This document shows, one piece after another, positions 41,687-53,962 of a DNA stretch of 64,000 nucleotides. How positions within the stretch are numbered: position 1 is the stretch's first letter; every line of letters starts with the position of its first letter. The DNA lies in the NCBI GenBank assembly GCA_030760725.1, contig JASWHV010000011.1, forward strand, positions 11,619,501 to 11,683,500, in the 5' to 3' direction. The notes beneath the pieces were generated by a model. That model was not told where the DNA came from. It did no database searches and saw only the letters and a program-made list of their open reading frames with translations. This DNA comes from Neostapfia colusana. Its lineage: Eukaryota; Streptophyta; Magnoliopsida; Poales; Poaceae. Position numbers and translations under genes: made by a program.

Positions 41687-44600
41687 TTCTCCCGTGCCTC
41701 CTTTTGCCTCAACACCGAAGCCTCCACGCTGTTCTTCCCTTCCTCACGCGAGAGACCAACCGAGAACAGCTGCTGAACTCTCGGTCGATCGCCCACCGCC
41801 TAGCTCGCGTGCGAGCCCCGGCTGATCAGCAAGACCACACCGCAGAACCTCCAACGACCTCCTCATGCCCTCACCGAGGGAGTTCTTGCTCTCCACACCG
41901 AGGTACCCCAGTTTCGGCGGCAGCCGTTACACAACCGAGAGAAGGCGCTCCCGTGGACAGCCTCCTCCAGAGCTTGTCACGACCAAGCGAGGCCACCCTG
42001 GGACGCGCAGGAGCTCCGTGCAGCTTCCACCCGAAGCACAAAACCTGTCTTCGCCTCTGGTCGACGAATTTCGGAAATCTCCTCCGGCCGATGAAAACTG
42101 ACCCGCGGGTATGAATCCAGGAAATTCTCGAGTTATATTTGTTTTGAGCATTTCAAATTGCACACACGGGATGTAGACTTGCTTAGCAACAACTTTCCTT
42201 TTGGAACCTAGCTAGAAACCCGCTCTGCACGACGTGATTTCGATCTTTCTAACGGCGGTTGTGGTAGAGACCGTCGGGTGCACGGTGAACCCTAAGTTAG
42301 AGCCATCTCCGAGCCATTTCCTTTCCACGTCGATGATCCCTAGCGTCCGCTGGTGCTCTAGAGCTTGGAAACCGAAGCCTAGAAGGCTTAGGGCGTCGGG
42401 GCGACGTTGCCGGACTTCGTCCGAACCATTGCGCCGTCGCGGGCTAGTTTGGGGGCCCTGCCAGCTCAAGAAAACCCCATCAGCGTGTTCCTCACGTTGA
42501 ATTAGGGGCTGGCGGCGAGTTTCAGCGTCAGGGGTGGCCGGACGACCGATCTCGGAGCTACTCCGGCGAGCCCGGCGGCGGGATCGCGCGGGAACAGGAG
42601 GTTGAAGACGACCTCGCCGGTCCCGCTTGTCAGCGGCTCGGGAGAGGGGTCTGGATACTCTGTGGTGCGGGATCGATTGTAACAGCGCGGGAGATAACCC
42701 TGTGACCCCGTGTGGCACGCTCCCGGCAGCAGACACGTGTTCCCCTGGTCCCACAGTCAGGTTTAAATATTTCTCGGATTTATTCAATTCCAGATTTTTC
42801 CCCAAACTTTAGAAGAGCATAACTTTTGCTAGGAACCTCCAAATTTAGTGATTCAAATTGGGTTAGATTCCGATTGACAAACTCTATCCAAATATGCAAC
42901 CCAATTTGTATGAAAGTCTTTATTTAATTCTGGAAAATTCTTTAAAGCTTTTCAGCAAAAGAATTTTAGAGGGAGTTTGGTTTATCCAAAAATCCTCAAA
43001 TTTTGCCAGAATATTCTTTATGGTGTTATTAGACGCCTGTAAAAGTTTCAGCTCATTTGGAGTTGAATTGATCAGGGTAATTAAGATTGTAAATTCCTGT
43101 ATTCAAATGAATACAGAAACATTTTCAGAGAATTTCCAAAACTTGTAAATTCAGTTCTGGAAATTCTTAGCTCCAAAAATCCTAGGAAAATTCATGTAGA
43201 CTCTAGGAACTATAATTGAAATTGTGGTTCACTGAGTTTGACATGAACATGGGTGTTAACTCAGAATTAATTCATCTTTGATTAAACACTTAGAGGATTG
43301 TTCTGGATAAACCACTCCATGAAAAGTGCTAAATTTTGGTCCAGAGGACTTTCTTGTGACAGGGAACCCACATGAAAATTCCCAGCTCCATTGGAGCTCT
43401 GGATCACCACTGTCATAGGTAACCTCTTAAGGTGATCAACACTCAAGTGGGAAAAGCACTTAATATTTGATCTTAGTGTTTAAACCCAACCCAAACCACT
43501 AGCACCAGTGTCATTTTAAATTCTTAAACAGAGTTCCAGTTTTAAAACTGTCATTAGATCTTATTAGCAAAAGCTTTTCAGTTAAATACATATGCGTGAT
43601 CATATCGTGTAGCATATACGCGAAGAAGGTGAGAAGGATTTGAAGTGAAGATCAAGGAGGGAGGAAAACAAGTGATCAAGCTCCAAGTGATCGTCACTAA
43701 AGGATTGTAACCTTAGTCACCTGAAAAACAGGCAAACCCCGATTTCCATTTGAACCGTTTTATAAAGCATTTTCATTTGTAGAGATCATAGCTTTGCATC
43801 GTTGATTGCAGTAAGTCTAGATGATATTGAAAACCCCACTTGCAAGACCAGAAATACCTAAGAGAGAAAGGGTAGAATAGCACCTCCTCGAGTGGATTTG
43901 GCTACGCTAATGTTAGTAGGAAAGGTTCGGTAGAAGTCGAGTGGTTGGAAGCTACTCGCGAGTTTAGGGCTGGTTTACTTGGGATCGGGTCCAATTTAGA
44001 AAATGATGAGGAAAGTTCACACATAAGAAATAGAGACCGGGCAGGGAGGTTTAGATGCAGCAGGTTGCAGGCCATGCGTGCATAGCCCTGCCTGTGTCGT
44101 TTAAGGCCCGTCCGTGCTTGGCCCTGTTGGACAAGTTTGAGTTGTGTACCGGGCACATACTGGCTATATGGGTCCCAGGAAACCGATGTACCTTGGGAGA
44201 TCCATAGTGGAACTTTTCCAACTGCCTTAGGCCTTCGGCGTCAGGGTTGCAGGAGGTACCTCGCTTAAGAACATACCACAGCGGGTATGTACCTTGAGGG
44301 AGCTTGCGTACTCGGGGCAGTTGGACTGCGTCCAATGTGGAAGATCTTGGGAAAGGTGGCCGCGTACAACGTCAGTCGAGGTTGCTGCCGGCAACTCGGA
44401 GTACGGGTGTACGTGTCGTGTAGTCCGGGCGTGTACTGATTTGAATCACCGTCGCTCGCGGTTATATGAGCATACTTGCCCACTGCGTCTTGACATAGTA
44501 ACAACTGGAACTGGTTATCTTTGAACTTGTTAAGGCTGTGATGTAACTTGTATTGCAACCATGATTGATTTAGAAATAGGCTCATTAAACTTTACTTTAA

Positions 44601-44764
44601 CCTTGTGCAAGGAGCATCGCAACAAAGCGTTTCTTGTTTGATTGTGGAGTTGTGATGCTTTTCGGCTCATGGTCTGCACAATGAGGCTTAAAACATGAAA
44701 GTTAAGGATCAACTGTAGGCGAGTCCTTTATGCAAATTTAGCTAACCCAATTGCAACCGTCGTG

Positions 44765-44821
44765 CATGTAGAGTTTCTTGTTTAGGAGAGACGGATCAGT
44801 CTTGCTGATCCTATGTGCTCA
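44765..44821 (+). promoter_or_regulatory. Conserved LTR stem-loop element, solo LTR E
   Basis: CATGTAGAGTTTCTTG block, then TGATC/GCTCA arms at 44806-44821; one pair of the stem is mismatched here. Confidence 0.5.
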
Positions 44822-45194
44822 CGCTTGCTATATAAGTGATTTTGCAGGTTAACATCGATACTAAGATGGAGGTTGTCCGGTGAGACTCGGAGACTTCCGA
44901 GTCAGGTAACACATGGAGAACCCAGCCGCTGCTGTTGTCTTTGTGTTGCTAGCGAGAGGAGTCCACGGGCTGGACTTCATCTCGAGTGCTCTTAGTTATT
45001 CGACGTGAGTTGATATAGACTTCCGCTGTAGTTACTTGATGTAAAGTATTTACAAAGAAAAACTTGTAAGGTTCCGCTATTGTTTTATGTAATACATTGT
45101 TCCTCATATGTGTGCTGTTGGGTGCCGCACAACATGGCACCACCCAATGCGATTCACGGGCAAGTGGCCTGTCTTGGTTGACGGGGCCGCGTCA

Positions 45195-45735
45195 TCCGGG
45201 GCGGTGCTCGAGGCCGACCTCCGGTTAAAAAGGTGGTCAGCGAACTGGGGGCGTTCGCAACCTCGACAATGAGGATGCCCCAGAGGGAGACAACGTGCTG
45301 GCGGGTACATTCACTCTCAACGATCAAGCAATCATCATATTATTTGATTCGGGTGCAACCCACAACTTCATAAGTGCATCATATGTGGTTAAGCATCAAC
45401 TGGAAGCCTTTACTACTGAGTGCTCTTATATGATCTGCTCACCGGGAGGAAAGATTTCAGCAACTATGATGATTCTGAAAGCACCACTGTGCTTAGGTGG
45501 GAAGATATATTCCACCACTATGATTATTCTTGAGGGGCAGAAGATTGATGCAATCTTAGGGATGCCATGGATAAGCTACCATGGCGCTGTCCTGGAAACA
45601 TTATCACGGATGGTTCACCTCAACTCCCCACTACACCGTCCGCAGTCCCTCATATTAGACAATCCAGTCCGGGAAGTTTCAGCAATTAATAATACTGAAG
45701 CTCTCAAGTTAGAGGACATTCCCGTAGTCCGGTAG
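45195..45735 (+). pseudogene. gag: Element D gag C-terminus and protease
   Basis: It continues gag after E. The sequence RNLDNEDAPEGDNVLAGTFTLN, as in A, leads to the protease motif DSGATHNFIS (about 45345-45375). The frame ends at TAG (45733-45735) in the R-E-Y-P linker, where A has D and B and C have E. The protease body itself is uninterrupted from 45295. Confidence 0.92.
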
Positions 45736-48607
45736 TACCCCGACGTGTTTCCAGATGATCTTCCGGGCATGCCACCTGAGCGGGATGTTGAGTTCAAGAT
45801 TGAGCTTGCACCCGGGACTACTCCTATCTCATGGAGACCATACGAAATGGCTCCGAACGAGCTGGCTGAATTGAAAGAACAGCTCAATGATCTGTTGAGA
45901 AAAGGTTTCATTAGACCGAGTTCCTCGCCTTGGGGATGCTCGGCTCTGTTCGTCAAGAAGAATTATGAAACCTTGAGGCTGTGTGTGGATTACTGGCCGC
46001 TCAACGCCGTCACCATCAAGAACTAATACCCACTGCCCCACATTGACATCCTGTTTGATCAGCTTGTGGTTGCAAGTGTGTTCTCAAAGATGGACCTTCG
46101 CTCCGGATATCATCAAATAAAAATCCGGGCAGAGGATATCCCGAAGATGGCCTTCTCGACGAGATATGGTTTATATGAATACCTCGCCATGTCTTTTGGT
46201 CTCACCAATGCTCCGGCACATTTCATGTATCTCATGAACTCGGTGTTCATGCCGGAGATGGACAACTTCGTTGTGGTGTTCATTGATGATATCTTGGTTT
46301 ACTCCAAGACAGAAGCAGAACACGCCGAACACTTGAGAATCGTTCTTCAACGACTGAGGGACCACAATCTCTATGCCAAGTTCAGCAAATGTGAGTTTTG
46401 GATCAGCCAAGTGCCATTTTTGGGACATATCATTTCTGTGGAAGGCATTGCGGTTGACCCAAGCAAAATTGAACAAGTGCTGAAATGGAAAGCCCCTACT
46501 TCTGTCCATGAAGTCATAAGCTTCCTCGGCTTAGCGGGATACTACCGGAGATTCATTCCAAGCTTCTCCAAGCATGCTAAGCCGATGACAGAATTGTTGA
46601 AGAAGGGAACAAAATATGTTCGGAGCACAGCATGTGAAGGAGCGTTTCAAGCATTGGTTAAGCATCTCACAACAGCCCCGGTCTTAGCTCAACCGGATAC
46701 GACCAAGCCCTTCGACGTGTATTGTGATGCGTCCGGTATCGGGCTCAGCTGTGTATTGATGCAGGAAGGACGTGTGGTCGCATATGGCTCACGCCAACTT
46801 TGAAACCATGAGCAGCATTACCCGACTCATGATGTTGAGCTTGCTGCTGTGGTTTTGGCGCTGAAAATGTGGAGGCACTATCTCTTGGGGAATTTGGTGC
46901 ATCTCTACAATGACCACAAGAGTTTGAAGTATATCTTCAACCAAAAGGAGCTGAATATGAGGCAAAGGAGGTGGTCAGAACTAATAAAAGACTATGAGAT
47001 TGAGATTCATTACCATCCCGGCAAGGCGAATGTGGTTGCCGACGCGCTGAGTCGGAAATCACATGTCCATAACCTCACCATTACACTGGTGGAGGAGGAA
47101 GAGCTGAGTTTATACTTGGTTTTTTATGGATCACTCTACAACCTTGCTCTCATCCCTACCATTAGGGAGGATATCATTGCAGCTCAGAAAGTTGACAAGG
47201 GTATGGCACATCTCTGGAGGCGGATAGAAGGATAGACAACGGGGAAATCAAATGTTTCCGGAAGGATGATGAGGGGACGCTGTGGTTCAATGACCGCATA
47301 GTGGTACCCCGGAATATGGAGCTGGGGAAGAAGATTCTTGATGAAGCTCACTTGTCTAAATACTCCATTCATTGCGGCAGCAACAAAATGTACCAAGACT
47401 TGAAAAAGAAATTTTGGTGGACACGGATGAAGCGAGAAGTGGCTAAGTACGTATCCGAGTGTGATACGTGTAGACGAGTGAAAGCTGATCATATGAGGAA
47501 ATCAGGGCTTCTGCAACCCCTGAAAATCCCGGCATGGAAGTGGGAAGATGTGAGCATGGATTTCATTGTGGGATTACCACTGATTTCCATCAAGCATGAT
47601 TCCATTTGGGTGATCGTTGACCGATTAACCAAGTCGGCTCACTTCATTCCTGTGTATACACGTTACAATGCCGGCAAATATGTGGAGCTGTACATAGCGA
47701 CAATTCTATGCTTACATGGGGTACCCAAGACCATAGTCTCAGATCGGGGTGCACTGTTTGTATCTCGTTTCTAGGAGCAGTTGCACGCTTCTTTGGGTAC
47801 TAAGCTGATTAGGAGCTCCGCATATCACCCTCAGACAGATGGACAGACAGAGATGGTGAACCAAGTACTAGAAGACATGTTGAGAGCGTGTGCCATCCAC
47901 CACGGTAAAAACTGGGATGATCATCTACCGTTGGCGGAATTCTCGTACAACAATGGCTATCAAGCGAGTATCAAGATGGCACCCTATGAATCTCTCTACG
48001 GTCGTAAATGCCGCACCCCATTGAACTGGTGTGAGTCCGGTGAAAAGGTCACATTCGGAGTTGATGTGGTGAACGACGCCGAAGAGCGTGTTCGGATGAT
48101 TCAAGCCAATTTGAAGGCCACTCAATCCCGGAAGAAAAGCTATGCTGATAAGAGGCATAGGCCGCTGCACTTTGACGTCGGGGAGCACGTGTACCTCCGT
48201 GTATCTCCGGTGAAAGGCGTGCACCGGTTCGGCGTGATAGGGAAACTTGCTCCCCGATTCATTGGACCCTATGCCATCACCGAGAAGTGTGGACTAGTGG
48301 CATATAGACTGGAACTACCGGCATCTCTTGCTGGTGTTCACGACGTTTTCCATGTTTCGCAACTGCGAAAATGCCTGAAGTATATTGCTGCTGTTCCCAC
48401 CGAAGACATCGGTGAGCTGCAACCGGATTGACGTATGCTGAATATCCGGTGGCAATTATTGATGAGAAGGCTCGGACAACACGTATCCGAACGTGGTGGT
48501 TCTACAAGATACTCTTGAGTAACCACACCGCTGAAGAAGCGACGTGGGAGAGCGAGGAATTTCTTCGCTCAAACTACCTGGATTTCATGGCGTCTCATCA
48601 CGGGTAA
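45736..48607 (+). pseudogene. pol: Element D pol: RT, RNase H, integrase, chromodomain (many breaks)
   Basis: The domain order and motifs are as in A. The RT F-I-D-D box is near 46278, RNase H YCDASG near 46720, the integrase CDTC near 47460-47470, and the chromodomain EEATWESEEF near 48530. Stops lie at 46024-46026 (K-Y of NKYPLP), 46801-46803 (RQL to stop) and 47772-47774 (Trp of RFWEQ). Frameshifts lie near 47225 and 48430. The final codons MASHHG and the stop at 48605-48607 match A's end. The Trp-to-stop change is the same as the one in element B. Confidence 0.93.
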
Positions 48608-48654
48608 TTTCCTATTACATCGTTGTCTCTTCTTTTGTAATCTCGGGACGAGAT

Positions 48655-48668
48655 CTTTTAAGGGGGGA
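48655..48668 (+). other. Polypurine tract of element D
   Basis: TTTTAAGGGGGGA directly before the LTR start TGTAAAAGC; the shared CTCGGGACGAGAT segment lies just upstream. Confidence 0.88.
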
Positions 48669-49282
48669 TGTAAAAGCTCAAGAAAGTGACTTGCAAAAAA
48701 TTGTTCATCACCTCAGAACACCACAGCTCTTGTGATGGATATCTCATGAACACTTGTGAAGAGCAAGTAACCACCATCAAAAGGGTGATTAGAGGGGAAA
48801 GCCCTAACTTCAAAAAGTGGGATTTCTACACATACACATGAAAGGTTGAGCTCACCCCTGGACCTTATATATTCTTTGGAAGGCTCAGGCCAAATTTCAT
48901 GCAAATCCAATATTTTTTTAGGCACTTTTGGAGACAATTCAAAAAGGGACCAATTTGAATGCAAATTCAAATTGCAACCACTTTCATCACTTGAATTCAA
49001 AATTTAGCTTCATATTCAAACTCAGCACATTTTTCTGAGTTAGTCAACCAATATTTATCCCCATTGGACTTCATCTTGTCGGAAGCTAAATTTGCATTAA
49101 TTCAAAACTGAATTTGAATTTCAAATTCAAATGGCCAGCAAATTTAGCCATACCAGTTCCAAATTTAGGAAATCAAATTCAAACAATGACTTGGAGGCTA
49201 AGTCTCTCATTCAATTGTGAGTAGCTGGGATCTTTTCAGTGAAAACAGAAATGAAAAATTGGAAAAGAAATTAGAGGGGGAA

Positions 49283-49299
49283 GGGCCCACTGGTCAGTG
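49283..49299 (+). promoter_or_regulatory. GGGCCCACTGGTCAGTG promoter-like motif, D 3' LTR
   Basis: It lies about 614 bp from the LTR start, the same distance as in A. Confidence 0.5.
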
Positions 49300-51278
49300 A
49301 CTGTGCTCAGAGGGGGAACCGACTCTGTTGCTGTCGGTCAGCCGCCGGAGCTGTTGCCGCCTCACGGCCTCGCTCGCGCGTGTGCCAGCGCCCGTTTGGA
49401 TCAGCTCGTGCCCCTCCCGATCACCACGTACATGGCACAAACAGATTTCTCTGCCTCCCCCACCTGCGCCGCTCTGCTCAGCTCCCGCGCGCGCGAAAAC
49501 CGGCAGCGGCGACCGCACCTTTGAGCCACGGCGTGCACCAGTGCCGATCATCGATCGCTCGTGGTCTCTGCAGCAAAAAGGAGTGTCAAGGTGTGCTCTA
49601 GCTGTTCCCCATGCTGCACCAGGGAGTTGCACTCGTTTGCATGCTGTTTAAGCCGTCGAAGTCAAGAAACCGGAAGGAACCGGCGGAGCTGTGCTTTGGC
49701 TCACCGTTGACAGCCCAATCCGGCCATCTTCCCTTACCACGTGCTACACAAGAAAGGTGCGTGGGGATCCCTAGATGGTGTAGCCACAAACCATTCGGCT
49801 AATAATCCATCGGGTAGCAATAATTTTAGAAAGTCCCGAACCCTAGTGCAATGGACCGAGTTCGGGAAAAACCAAAAATTCGGCTTACACGTTAAATCAA
49901 TGGTCAAGCTAGCTCGCAAGTAGCTTCTACACCTCCTAGCGTCCCTCCTCAAGGAAGAACTGAGCACAACCGTCCAGAAATGGCCGAGTTATAGCAGTTT
50001 ACATAGCCGTCGGTGCAAACACGGCTCGGGTCGCCGTCGAGAGTGGGTTTGCAGGCATTTTTAGCTTCCGAGGCTGCTCACGTCAGGTTCCTCGTGACCC
50101 ACTGGTGCTCCCCGAGCAAACCATGACTTTTTTTATGCCTCAGTGAGCGAGAACGACCTCGCCGGAGCCCTAACCTCCGCGGTTGACGTCGCGCGGCCAT
50201 TTCCGGTCACCGCCGGCGAGCTCCGACCCCCGAGGCAAGTTCCACATGGCGAGATAGGGCTAGGCAGCCACGTCACGAGGAGACCCCAGAAGTACTCGAC
50301 TTTCTTCTTCTGGACGAAGCGCTAACAACTAACCAGCAGCAACAAGGCAAGCTCCAGTTTACATTAAACCATTTTATAAAGTTTTGCTTTGTTATATACT
50401 TACTATGAGGTATATGAATGTGCATTAGGTGTAGGGTGGATGAAACCCAAGTGCATAAACAGATTTTTCCTATAAGAGTGAGGGTAGTGTCTAAGTCCTC
50501 CAGTAAACGGGCTATGCTTAATGATTCATAGAACTTCGGTACAAGTCGAGTAGTTGGAATCTACTTGTGAGTTAGGCTTTGGGACACACGGGATTGGTTC
50601 GAGTGATGTGAGATCATTTTACTAAGAAAATGAGACTAGGCAGGGGCTAGGGCGCAGCAAGAGGAAGTCTTGTGCGCGCAGCCCTGTCCGTGTCGATTGA
50701 GGACCGATCCGTTTGCAGCCCTGCTGAACAAGTATTGAACGTACCGAAGGCATATCGGATATATGGGCCCTGATAAACCGATGTAACCTATACCTCCGGA
50801 CGTCGAGGCATAACGCACCGATTTATAGGTGTAGGCTGAGGGCAGCAAGGTGGAAATCTGCTAACGGGCATAGAGAAGTGCTCCATGTAGGGAACCTCCT
50901 GTTCGTTTCGGTGCAACCGGTTCGATGTTTGGGCTGTTGGGTGAAAGGTTGTTCCATACGGCATCGATTGAGCGTGCTGTGCAGCTCCACGGGTGGGTGT
51001 ACGTGATGTGCTCTTTGGGTATCCCTGCAGGTGTATACCGAGTCGATTCGCCGTCCCTCGCAGTGACGAGTACCGCTTGTTCACTGCATCGTAACGTAGA
51101 TAAACTATGGAATGTTATGATTCAAGTCTGCTGATATGTATAATTGTATTGCACAAAATATTGCTCACTAAATTTCAAATTCATGAACTGCTAACTTGTG
51201 GCTAAAAGATGAAATAAGGATGAACTGGTAGGCGTGTCCATTTGCTGCTAATTACTATCCCATGTTCGTTATACACTA

Positions 51279-51335
51279 CATGTAGAGTTTCATGCCTAGG
51301 CGAGTCGGTTAAGTCTTGTTGAGCCATCGTGCTCA
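51279..51335 (+). promoter_or_regulatory. Conserved LTR stem-loop element, D 3' LTR
   Basis: CATGTAGAGTTTCATG block, then TGAGC/GCTCA arms at 51320-51335; identical in the stem to the 5' copy. Confidence 0.6.
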
Positions 51336-51719
51336 CGGTTGCTGCTATAAATGTTTTTCAGGTGAGGAGCATCCCACGGACTAGGGTTACGAGTCCACCG
51401 GCGAGGGCTACCCTCTGTCGGGGACCACGGCTGAGTGGGAGCCGTACACGCCGCGCTGATCTGAGGAGTGCATCTAGTGTGGGTTGCCCTGGGGCTGGGC
51501 AACCAACTTTTGCTAGATAGGTGGCGTGAGTTGTATAAAAGTTAGCTTCCTCTTTTGTAATCCAAATACTAGTTTGTAACTGAAGTCTTTTACTAGTTTG
51601 TACATATTCAGTTGGTTTTCTATGTAATACAATGTTTCCTTATGATGTGTGCTGTCGGGTGTCGCATCGTGCGGCACCACCCTCTGTTATCCTGGATGAG
51701 CGGATTCTGGTCCGCCACA

Positions 51720-52658
51720 AAAGCTTTCTTGACACGCTGGTGTCCACTGAAATGCTTTCCACTTCATTAGCAATTCAGTCATAGGCTTCGCTATTTTGGA
51801 GAAATCCTTGATGAACCGGCGGTAGTATCCAGCCATCCCAAGGAAACTCCGAATATCTGTCACATTCTGCGGTTGGTTCCACTTTAGAACATCTCCCACT
51901 TTTCCGGGATCAATGGATACTCCTCCCTCGGATATGATGTGGCTTAGAAACGATATATCCTTTAGCCAAAATTGACACTTGCTGAACTTAGCATACAATT
52001 GATGCTCTCACAGTTTCTGCAATGTTAACCTCAAGTGTTCTTCGTGTTCTTCCTCGCTCTTCGAATACACCATGATATCATCGATGAAAACCACGACGAA
52101 CTTGTCCAAGTACTCCATGAAGACCTTATTCATTAGGTACATAAAGTATGCGTGTTCATTCGTTAACCCAAAAGACATAACGGTATACTCATACGAACTA
52201 TAACGTGTTCGAAATACAGTCTTGGGTATATCGGAGGGCTTAATATTCAGCTGGAAGTATCCCGACCGAAGATCAATCTTGGAGAAAATTCGGACACCTT
52301 TCATTTGGTCGAACAGGTCCTCTATACAGGGCAGCGGGTATTTATTCTTGATCGTCACCTCATTGAGAGACCTATAATCCACACACATCCTTTGTCTCCC
52401 ATCCTTCTTGTCTACGAAGAGCACGGGGGCTCCCCATGGTGACGAGCTTGGGCGTATGAAACCCTTTTCTAGCTGCTCCTGAATTTGCTTCCTGAGCTCC
52501 ACTAGTTCATTAGCGGGCATCCTATACAGCCTCTTCGCTATAGGTGCAGTTCTGGATACTAAATCAATAGCAAATTCAATGTCCCGATCAGGTGGCATAC
52601 CTGGAAGTTCATCCGGGAACACATCCGAATATTCTTGAACCACCGGAATGCTTTCCAA
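51720..52658 (-). pseudogene. pol: Element F RT and start of RNase H (truncated by D)
   Basis: From 52658 the frame has PVVQEYSDVFPDELPGMPPDR, VDYRSLNEVTIKNKYPLP, and the catalytic F-I-D-D (about 52077-52088). An Arg to TGA stop lies at 52008-52010 (QKL-stop-EHQLYAKF). The frame then continues through FLGMAGYYRRFI to the start of the RNase H region, where D interrupts. It is joined to gag-protease by a frameshift near 52680. Confidence 0.9.
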
Positions 52659-53513
52659 TGTCGCTTCTTCGACGTGGTTCGGCGATGCCTTCCGGTTGCC
52701 GGTTGGGCTGCCTCGAACTCAATACGAGTACCATGCTCACTTGTCAACTGCACGATCCTCTCAGCACATTGAATCACTCTGTTCTGCTTGCTTAGCCAAT
52801 CCATTCCAAGTATTATGTCAATCGCTTGGGAATCCAAGACAATAAGGTTGGCAAGAAAGTCTACCCCCCTTATTTTAAGGCTTACTTTCGGACATACTAT
52901 ATTAGTCCTCATCTCTCCACCGGGAGAATAAACCAACGTAGTTTGTTTCATGTTTGATATGGGCAGGTTATACTTGGCAACATACTTGGATGATATGAAT
53001 GAATGCGGCGCTCCGGAATCAAATAAAACAGTGGCTGGGTTGGAGTTGGCGAGAAACATACAAATCATAACGTCCTCAGCTTGTTGTGCTTCCTCAGCGG
53101 AGACATGATTCACATTGCCATGAGCATAATTCTGCTGTCCATGGTTACCTTGATTAGCTCCTCCATTCGGCCGTGGATTCTGCTTAGGTGAGTTGCTCCG
53201 CTGTCCAAGGCCTTTATTCAGGCACTGACTTGCAAAGTGTCCCGCCTCTCCACATGAAAAACACGCTTTGTTGCCCATAACAGCAGGAACATTGGGGCGG
53301 GGCTGGTTTTGAGCATAGGCGCCCATGTTGGGACGGGGCGCGGGAGGCAAAGGCATATGAGGTGCTTGCATAACAGGACGTTGCTGCAGTGACTGATTAG
53401 AGCGAGGTGGATTTGCAGGGCGGAAAGTAGAAGCGGACGAGCCATAATGTGGTGGAGCTGGTGGCATAAAACGGGGACGTACATTGCTCCCTTTGCGGCT
53501 GTCCCTGGATGGC
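52559..53513 (-). pseudogene. gag: Element F gag C-terminus, zinc knuckle and protease
   Basis: This continues in frame from 58687 once G and one copy of its target duplication are removed. A Pro/Gln/Asn-rich segment is followed by the zinc knuckle CFSCGEAGHFASQC (about 53210-53260) and the protease motif DSGAPHSFIS (about 52995-53025), with Pro where A-D have Thr. The true frame is lost at a shift near 52680; the last 40 codons down to 52559 are out of frame. Confidence 0.9.
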
Positions 53514-53947
53514 TGTTGGGTGTTTTCCTCACTGAACTCTCACTGATTTGAGATGCAAACTGTGTTGGAAGTCTAGAGGTGTGGTGTAGATCCAAAACAC
53601 AAGTGGAGAACCGAATGGAAAATGGCTCGGATGAGTTGTGGCGGCGCTCAACAAACACCAGCACATTCCCCTCCTTTTATTAGCCGGAAGCCATAAGTTT
53701 TCAAAAACCTCAGCCCTGGTTTTACACCATACAAATTTGAAAAGCATGCAACACATGCATGTGCCATGCACGTATGGCCCAAACCCCCAGGTTTTTTGAA
53801 ACATACCAAAAACACCCTCACACACACACTAGGACTCGGTGCAACACATGTGACTCAGGACACACCCCTGGTTCTCGTCATGTGTGCTTTATTTCCTTGA
53901 AACATAAGGAAACTAAACTCTGATTAAACCTCCAGAAGTACTCAACA
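53514..53947 (-). repeat. 3' LTR of copia element G
   Basis: 434 bp with the plus-strand ends TGTTGGGTG and GTACTCAACA. The sense strand contains TAATAAAAGG, a TATA-like stretch, in the second half. Confidence 0.96.
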
Positions 53948-53962
53948 ATCTCCCCCTACTTC
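53948..53962 (-). other. Polypurine tract of copia element G
   Basis: The sense strand reads AGAAGTAGGGGGAGAT before the LTR start TGTTGAGTAC. Confidence 0.85.

Larger units (their letters stand above)
40933..45194 (+). mobile_element. Element E: solo LTR (4262 bp) of the B family inside D gag
   Basis: It starts TGTAAAGGTC and ends GCCGCGTCA, with no internal region. The start matches B's sense LTR start closely and the length is near B's 4319 bp. Flanks TCCAG (40928-40932) and TCCGG (45195-45199) are a 5-bp target duplication with one mismatch, and D's gag frame resumes across it. A GC-rich island lies at about 41560-42760. A solo LTR is the normal product of recombination between the two LTRs of a former element. 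The antisense 197-codon frame at 42212-42805 is not supported as a gene. Confidence 0.93.
36903..51719 (+). mobile_element. Element D: degraded Ty3/gypsy chromovirus with solo LTR E inside
   Basis: This plus-strand element is the same family as A by pol, leader and LTR sequence. Its 5' LTR is split by C; 36903-37821 is the visible end. The inner part runs from the PBS to the polypurine tract, with E inserted at 40933-45194. The 3' LTR ends at 51719, inside F's pol. Where the two LTRs overlap I count about 47 differences in 890 bp (5.3 percent). At least six stops and three frameshifts disable gag-pol. Confidence 0.94.
48669..51719 (+). repeat. 3' LTR of element D (3051 bp)
   Basis: It begins TGTAAAAGCTCAAG and ends GGTCCGCCACA. 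Compared with A's 3997-bp LTR it lacks about 0.9 kb: the AT-rich block matching roughly 5470-6360 of A is absent at a junction near 50300. A GC-rich island lies at about 49260-50330. No gene is seen. Confidence 0.94.

Noticed and set aside
42212..42805. 197-codon antisense frame in solo LTR E
   Set aside because: It lies in the GC-rich island where long chance frames are common, is antisense to the LTR, has no recognisable domain and is not conserved in B's LTRs.
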